Shown here piece by piece: positions 36,901-41,925 of a DNA stretch of 41,925 bases (position 1 is its first letter; every line of letters starts with the position of its first letter). Source of the DNA: an uncultured Bacteroidota bacterium. Lineage in GTDB: Bacteria > Bacteroidota > Bacteroidia > Chitinophagales > Chitinophagaceae. The stretch covers positions 1 to 41,925 of the forward strand of contig CAIYLW010000004.1 of the NCBI GenBank assembly GCA_903927185.1. Reading direction: 5' to 3'. Made by a program: the position numbers and the translations under genes. The notes under the pieces are model-generated. The model was not told where the DNA came from, made no database searches, and saw only the letters and a program-made list of their open reading frames with translations.

Positions 36901-37336
36901 GATTTTGATTCCGGATAGTTATGTTGAAAGTATCACAGAAAGGTTGAGTTTATATACCAGACTAGATAGCTGCGAAAATGAAGCGGAGCTTCAATTATTC
37001 CATACTGAAATGGTTGATCGATTCGGTCCAATTGTTCCCCAGGTCGATGACCTATTTACCACTGTAAGATGTAGATGGCTAGCAGTTGGAATTGGGTTTG
37101 AAAAAATGACTTTAAAAGACAATACCCTAAGGTGCTATTTTATTAATCGCCCCGACTCGCCTTATTTCGAATCTGATTTATTTAAGAATGTATTAGAATA
37201 TTTGCAAAAGGGCACTAACAAAGCCAGATTGAAACAAGCTGGCAAAATGTTCTTACTGGTGGTGGATGATGTGAAGGACATGCTAAGTATGCATCAGTTC
37301 TTGGAGAGGATGCATGAGAAAGTAAAAAGTAAGTAA
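33914..37336 (+). CDS. mfd: Transcription-repair coupling factor
   Basis: 1140 aa superfamily 2 DNA translocase that removes RNA polymerase stalled at lesions and recruits UvrA. Order: UvrB-like N-terminal region (about 1-350), RNA-polymerase-interacting CarD-like domain (about 455-515; LQPGDYVTHMDHGVGTYSG), then the helicase core. The core has Walker A GDVGFGKTEVA (about 609-617), VIDEEQKFGVGHK (about 709-720), LTATPIPRTL, VCTNIVESGVDIPN and QLRGRVGRS. The TRG motif (AMRDLDIRGAGNMLGGEQSG) and C-terminal domain (from about 990) follow. ATG at 33914 sits directly after AAGGG; a second ATG 12 nt later is possible. A palindromic repeat begins 20 nt after the stop. Confidence 0.97.
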   Translation: MFDVMNIGELLEKYQKSPRLFQLADRLSIVQRIQQSDIQKIFLKNLQGSSAEFIVSSVFMNEACSQLNHLVVLNDAEEAAYFQNTLENLTNALDLFYFPSSFKNRKNFRLLNSSHVMLRTETLTKLSGGGNKKIIVTYPEALFEKVVLPKTLTGNIIHIKVNETIQLNNLMELFVMYGFQRTDFVYEPGQFALRGGILDIYSYGNEKPYRVELFGNEVDSIRIFDPETQLSERKLLQVNIIPNVETQFETGEKVSLLEFLPENTVVWLKDWDVISGKIEQQEEELDGFMGLVEDGYRMNNSDEEDDSRVVKTVTKEDFVSANTIKELLTSRDIVEFGYRPHLSSFEIEFDTRIQPSFNRQFDLLIKDLKSHETAGYDIYIFAEQARQLERLSSIFTDLQTDIQFVPIATSIHEGFIDEDLKVVCYTDHQIFQRYHKYKVKQAYNKNKALTLKTLRDLQPGDYVTHMDHGVGTYSGLQKIEINGKIQEAVRIIYKDSDILYVNINSLHKISKYTGKEGTVPKINKLGSDVWNKLKEKTKTKVKEIAFDLIKLYAQRKAQEGFAHAPDTYMQTELEASFIYEDTPDQSKATADVKKDMESPSPMDRLVCGDVGFGKTEVAIRAAFKSCVDGKQAAVLVPTTILAFQHYKTFKDRLKDFPVTVDYINRFKSAKEKKDTLQRLEEGKIDIIIGTHGLLGKEVKFKNLGIMVIDEEQKFGVGHKEKLKTLKTNVDCLTLTATPIPRTLQFSLMGARDLSIMNTPPPNRQPIQTEVQVFNQDIIRDSIYYETERGGQVFFIHNRVNGLAEMCAMIQGLCPDLSIGFAHGQLEGHELEERILDFIDRKYDVLVCTNIVESGVDIPNVNTIIINNAHHFGLSDLHQLRGRVGRSNKKAFCYLLGPPMSSLPTDSRKRLQTLEQFSDLGSGFQIAMRDLDIRGAGNMLGGEQSGFMAEIGFEMYQKILEEAIRELKRTEFKELFKDEISKQDDFVIDCTIDTDLEILIPDSYVESITERLSLYTRLDSCENEAELQLFHTEMVDRFGPIVPQVDDLFTTVRCRWLAVGIGFEKMTLKDNTLRCYFINRPDSPYFESDLFKNVLEYLQKGTNKARLKQAGKMFLLVVDDVKDMLSMHQFLERMHEKVKSK

Positions 37337-37356
37337 GAAATAATGAGACGATATAA

Positions 37357-37525
37357 CCCCACCTGCCGCTTGCGGATAGGAGGGGCAGCCGATGCCGCGT
37401 ATGCGGTATACGGCGGGGAGGTTATCTTTTAGAGAATGATGCAAGTTTGTTTTAGAGAGTCACCACCCCAGTCATCGCTCAGTCGCTCGACTTTCCCCTC
37501 CTATGCGCAAGCGCACAGGAGGGGT
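37357..37525 (-). repeat. REPIN/MITE-like palindromic element, copy B (inverted relative to copy A)
   Basis: The same two-ended element as at 14511-14683 in the opposite orientation. The left half (37357-37427) is the reverse complement of copy A's right half with few changes: terminal hairpin, CCGC-gtat-GCGG hairpin, then CGGGGAGGTTAT. The right half (37461-37525) corresponds to copy A's left half: CACCACCCC, the TCGCTCAGTCGCTC block, then a terminal hairpin with arms CCCCTCCT/AGGAGGGG and inner stem TGCGC-aa-GCGCA. The spacers also align. It lies between the convergent mfd gene and the small zinc-ribbon-like gene. Confidence 0.85.
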
Positions 37526-37534
37526 GTATTAAAA

Positions 37535-37568
37535 AATAAAAGCCCGGTATTACTACCAGGCTTTTATT
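37535..37568. terminator. Bidirectional intrinsic terminator between mfd and the small zinc-ribbon-like gene
   Basis: AATAAAAGCCcGGTA-ttac-TACCaGGCTTTTATT: a 14-bp stem with one mismatch, A-rich on one side and T-rich on the other. It serves the minus-strand gene at 37586 and possibly mfd. Confidence 0.8.
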
Positions 37569-37585
37569 CTTAATTTTTTCTATTA

Positions 37586-37792
37586 CTAGAATCCTTTAGT
37601 AGCAACTCCATCAGCAATTGCTTGTAAAGCTTTTGCTTCGCTCATAATAGCAGCCATTTTATTTCCTTTACCATCATGACCACCGGCCATGTATCCACCT
37701 TTTGCAGTTTTAGTGATCTTTGCATCTTGCATTGGCACATTCTTTTCTTTTGTTTTAAGGCAATATGCTTTGATCATTTTTGAAGCGTCCAT
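37586..37792 (-). CDS. Small protein resembling a degenerate DUF5679 zinc ribbon
   Basis: 68 aa, basic, with no signal peptide. The core AYCLKTKEKNVPMQDAKI, then GGYMAGGHDGKGNKM, follows the order of the DUF5679 family (YCxKCK...M.D.........G.CP.CG.KM). Here only one of the four metal-binding cysteines remains: YCLKTK in place of the first CxxC and HDGKGNKM in place of the second. It is therefore unlikely to bind zinc in the usual way. Family assignment is by eye and tentative. Strong terminators lie on both sides, so it is monocistronic. Confidence 0.75.
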   Translation of the reverse strand: MDASKMIKAYCLKTKEKNVPMQDAKITKTAKGGYMAGGHDGKGNKMAAIMSEAKALQAIADGVATKGF

Positions 37793-37912
37793 TTTCGTAG
37801 AATTTAATTGTTAGAGAATAATCTTATATGTAATCAAGCACAAGCTAAACATTTTTTTAAGATTTAGATACAAGGTAGGCTTAGAACTAATCCACATTGC
37901 AACAGACGAAAA

Positions 37913-37945
37913 AAAAACGATCAAAACTTGGTTTTGATCGTTTTT
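37913..37945. terminator. Symmetric intrinsic terminator downstream of gyrB
   Basis: Perfect 15-bp stem AAAAACGATCAAAAC-ttg-GTTTTGATCGTTTTT. It lies 36 nt beyond the gyrB stop on the minus strand and upstream of the small zinc-ribbon-like gene; the A/T flanks make it usable in either direction. Confidence 0.85.
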
Positions 37946-37981
37946 ACTATCTAAATAAGGTTCAAATTGTGCTTTTAAATA

Positions 37982-39967
<1,986 letters not shown>

Positions 39968-40005
39968 TTATCAGTCCTGTGTTTAATGATTTTATCAGTA
40001 GCTGT

Positions 40006-40013
40006 CAAAGGTA
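40006..40013 (-). promoter_or_regulatory. -7 box (TACCTTTG) for gyrB
   Basis: CAAAGGTA on the plus strand reads TACCTTTG on the minus strand, matching TAnnTTTG. A TTTG on the minus strand about 23 nt further upstream is a plausible -33 element. The box ends 44 nt before the gyrB start. Confidence 0.55.
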
Positions 40014-40052
40014 GTGAAATTTAGGGGTTAATAGGGCAAAAAAAAGGGCTAT

Positions 40053-40061
40053 TTATCCACT
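40053..40061 (+). promoter_or_regulatory. Single DnaA-box-like site upstream of gyrB
   Basis: TTATCCACT matches the DnaA box TTATCCACA at 8 of 9 positions. It is the only such match I found in this intergenic region, so it is not an origin by itself. Confidence 0.3.
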
Positions 40062-40076
40062 TTTAGACCGTCTAAA
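40062..40076. promoter_or_regulatory. Inverted repeat TTTAGAC-c-GTCTAAA near the gyrB promoter
   Basis: Perfect 7-bp arms around one base. It lies about 50 nt upstream of the gyrB -7 box, a possible operator. No cognate factor can be named. Confidence 0.35.
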
Positions 40077-40217
40077 TCGGCATAAAAAGGATAAAACCGA
40101 GAGCGATGTCTAAAATGTTAAAAGTCTGCCTGAATTTGAACATCTTAAACCTGCTTGAACAAAACAGATAGATTGTTTGTTTTAATAATATGTGAAGGGT
40201 TGAAAAGGGGTAATTTA

Positions 40218-40237
40218 ACAGTTTAAACTAAAACTGT
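40218..40237. promoter_or_regulatory. Inverted repeat ACAGTTT-n6-AAACTGT upstream of the AraC regulator gene
   Basis: Perfect 7-bp arms with a 6-nt spacer, 46 nt upstream of the regulator's -7 box. Further ACAGTT (40250) and paired CAAGTTT repeats lie between it and the box. This is a candidate binding site for autoregulation. Confidence 0.4.
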
Positions 40238-40283
40238 GACCCAAGTTTGACAGTTCAAGTTTTAAAATTACATGTTTATACAT

Positions 40284-40291
40284 TAAATTTG
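40284..40291 (+). promoter_or_regulatory. -7 box (TAAATTTG) for the AraC regulator gene
   Basis: TAAATTTG matches TAnnTTTG, with TTTT about 20 nt upstream. Only 6 nt separate it from the chosen ATG at 40298, so the mRNA may be leaderless. This also argues against the in-frame TTG at 40247 as the start. Confidence 0.45.
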
Positions 40292-40297
40292 CATTGG

Positions 40298-41221
40298 ATG
40301 GTGCAGGTATTAGATATATTAAAGTTGGCGCATAAGGGTGGGATTGAGCCGAGCATGGATCTTTTGTATGAGAAAAATTCTCAGATTCCAGGTTCGTTTC
40401 AATATCAGATCAATCGATATTATGCGCAAAATTCTTGGGTGGCCGAGGATACTGGCATGTTAGTATATCATTACAATGCCAAACGCCCGGAAGAAAATTT
40501 TCTGGAATTACGTTATTGTGTTACTGGCAACCGATTTTGTGAAGACAAAACATGTGGGCAGTGTAAACAATTGCCCACCAATAATTGCATTGGCAAACAT
40601 CAAACAGTTGATGTTTTTAAATTTCATTTTACTTCCACTTTCCTGCATCAATTTGTACATAACGTAAAATTGAGTAATCAGAAAGACGAAGTGCTGGCTT
40701 TTAAATTTCCCAATGCTTTTACGAAAGTTTTTCAAGTGTCTCTTCGTAAAAGAGATGTATTAGACGATTTATTGAATCATAGTTATTCTGGGTCACTTGA
40801 AAATATATTTGTGAATGCTAAAATTCACGAATTGTTAGTGTATAGTTTGGAATGCATGGATGAGGATAAAGAAGAAGGATTCACCTGCAAATTTTTAGCA
40901 GACGAAAGTGGACGCGAAAGAATATATCAAGCAAGGGAAATTTTATTACAACATATTGGCGATCCCATTACTATCAAGGAATTGAGTAGAAAAGTGGCGA
41001 TGAACGAATGCTACGTGAAAAAGGGGTTCAAAGAAATTTTTGGAACTACTATTTTCGATTTCTATCAACAACAAAGAATGGAACATGCTAAATACCTTTT
41101 ATATGAAAAGGGTTTGAGCGTTACAGATGTGTCTGCACTATTAGGATATTCATCCATTTCACACTTCTCTGCTGCTTTCAAAAAGCATACCGGATTAAAG
41201 CCCTGTGAACTCTTGAAATAA
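40298..41221 (+). CDS. AraC-family transcriptional regulator with an N-terminal cysteine cluster
   Basis: 307 aa from the ATG at 40298. The C-terminal roughly 100 residues are a standard AraC DNA-binding domain with two helix-turn-helix motifs: ITIKELSRKVAMNECYVKKG followed by FKEIFGT, and then LSVTDVSALLGYSSISHF with FKKHTGLKP. The N-terminal sensing domain (about 1-190) is not a recognisable cupin. It has five closely spaced cysteines, Cys74, Cys81, Cys86, Cys89 and Cys97 (C-x6-C-x4-C-x2-C-x7-C), which could bind metal or respond to redox. Inverted and direct repeats upstream suggest autoregulation. Its target genes are unknown; the amidohydrolase gene downstream is 42 nt away. Confidence 0.9.
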   Translation: MVQVLDILKLAHKGGIEPSMDLLYEKNSQIPGSFQYQINRYYAQNSWVAEDTGMLVYHYNAKRPEENFLELRYCVTGNRFCEDKTCGQCKQLPTNNCIGKHQTVDVFKFHFTSTFLHQFVHNVKLSNQKDEVLAFKFPNAFTKVFQVSLRKRDVLDDLLNHSYSGSLENIFVNAKIHELLVYSLECMDEDKEEGFTCKFLADESGRERIYQAREILLQHIGDPITIKELSRKVAMNECYVKKGFKEIFGTTIFDFYQQQRMEHAKYLLYEKGLSVTDVSALLGYSSISHFSAAFKKHTGLKPCELLK

Positions 41222-41263
41222 TTAAGAAGATACCCCCTAACTTTATCGCCTAAATCATTTCTT

Positions 41264-41925
41264 ATGAGGCGAATTTTTGTATTAGCAAGTTTATTGTCCC
41301 TTCTTTCTTGTACCAATAATAAGGTAGATACCATTATTCATCATGCAGTAATTTATACAGTAGATTCTGCTTTTACAATGGCAGAAGCAATTGCCATTAA
41401 AGACGGAAAAATTGTTGCTACTGGTAAGAATGATGAGATCCTAAAAAAATATACGGCAACAGAAAGTATTGATGCAGGAGGTAAAGCTTTGTATCCTGGT
41501 TTTATTGATGCACACGCCCATTTTGTGGGATATGGCAAGTCGCTTTTTCAAGTTGATTTATATGGCACTACCACTTGGGAAGAAGCCGTTGAAAGGGTAA
41601 AATCTTTTGCAGCGAAAAATCCTGATATCCCCTGGATCCAGGGACGCGGTTGGGACCAAAATAAATGGCCTGGTAAAACTTATCCTACTAATGCATCATT
41701 AAATGAATTGTTCCCTGATAAACCCGTTGTGTTACAAAGGATCGATGGACATGCATCTATTGCTAATCAGAAAGCAATGGATCTGGCGGGTATCAAAGCT
41801 GGTCAGACTATTGTTGGTGGAGCTATCGAATTAAAAGATGGAAAATTGACAGGTGTACTAATTGATAATGGGGACGATAAAGTATATCAACAAATTCCTG
41901 CTCCTAACAAAGAAACCTACCAGCA
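41264..41925 (+). CDS. Amidohydrolase, YtcJ-like lipoprotein (truncated at the window edge)
   Basis: 220 codons are visible and the frame is still open at the right edge. ATG at 41264 starts a lipoprotein signal, MRRIFVLASLLSLLSC, with lipobox LLSC (Cys16). The rest matches the YtcJ-type metal-dependent amidohydrolases: the small beta-sandwich domain (AIAIKDGKIVATGKNDEI), then the metal-binding GFIDAHAHF and the characteristic QGRGWDQNKWPG. It probably hydrolyses an amide or imide in the periplasm or at the cell surface; the substrate cannot be told. The catalytic Lys/His/Asp residues lie beyond the window. It follows the AraC gene on the same strand, with a TAACTTTA near-match to the -7 box in the gap. 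Confidence 0.9.
   Translation, partial: MRRIFVLASLLSLLSCTNNKVDTIIHHAVIYTVDSAFTMAEAIAIKDGKIVATGKNDEILKKYTATESIDAGGKALYPGFIDAHAHFVGYGKSLFQVDLYGTTTWEEAVERVKSFAAKNPDIPWIQGRGWDQNKWPGKTYPTNASLNELFPDKPVVLQRIDGHASIANQKAMDLAGIKAGQTIVGGAIELKDGKLTGVLIDNGDDKVYQQIPAPNKETYQ

Noticed and set aside
40053..40061. Replication origin at the gyrB upstream region
   Set aside because: Only one near-match to a DnaA box is present, no cluster or AT-rich unwinding element stands out, and dnaA/dnaN are not in the window.

Overview
The window is a contiguous piece of chromosome from a member of the Bacteroidota. The evidence is low GC content, two large secreted proteins ending in type IX secretion (T9SS) type A sorting domains, a GldB-like lipoprotein, a CarboxypepD_reg/DUF5686 outer-membrane protein, promoter boxes of the Bacteroidota TAnnTTTG type, and few Shine-Dalgarno sequences. 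The gene set suits the Chitinophagaceae, but the family assignment is inference. I found no tRNA, rRNA, CRISPR array, prophage or complete transposase gene.

Layout. 1-1.9 kb: a response regulator and short-loop histidine kinase operon (minus). 2-4.1 kb: an exported protein of unknown family with a C-terminal His/Cys pattern like clan CD (caspase/gingipain) peptidases. 4.1-5.1 kb: a small acidic protein and an MBL-fold hydrolase. 5.2-11.1 kb: two large outer-membrane proteins, one with a degenerate peptidase-MA-like domain, PD40 propeller and beta-barrel, the other a DUF5686 protein. 11.1-21.2 kb is mostly metabolic: pyrD, a thiolase, a tandem Usp protein, nadE, gldB, apaG, icd and the E2 subunit of pyruvate dehydrogenase. 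21.5-26.4 kb: a metzincin-type secreted protease, a histone H1-like Lys/Ala protein, a CoA-binding protein, a ferredoxin-NADP reductase-like flavoprotein and a small exported protein. 26.4-33.3 kb: a BNR-repeat and a subtilisin-family T9SS cargo protein. 33.4-41.9 kb: a small lipoprotein, mfd, a degenerate zinc-ribbon-like small protein, gyrB, an AraC regulator with a cysteine cluster, and an amidohydrolase that runs off the right edge.

How they work together. The core genes serve pyrimidine synthesis (pyrD), NAD synthesis (nadE), acetyl-CoA supply and the TCA cycle (thiolase, E2, icd), and DNA topology and repair (gyrB, mfd, H1-like protein). The accessory part is cell-envelope and secretion biology: T9SS cargo, GldB, two outer-membrane barrel candidates and several exported peptidase-like proteins.

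Most unusual content. (1) Two diverged, oppositely oriented copies of one asymmetric palindromic (REPIN/MITE-like) element, with a compensatory base-pair change between hairpins. (2) A third, unrelated palindromic element at 21.3-21.5 kb. (3) The clan CD-like exported protein. (4) The pseudo-peptidase/propeller/barrel fusion. (5) The cysteine-cluster AraC regulator with an inverted repeat at its promoter. No obviously new multi-gene system is visible; these are the best leads.
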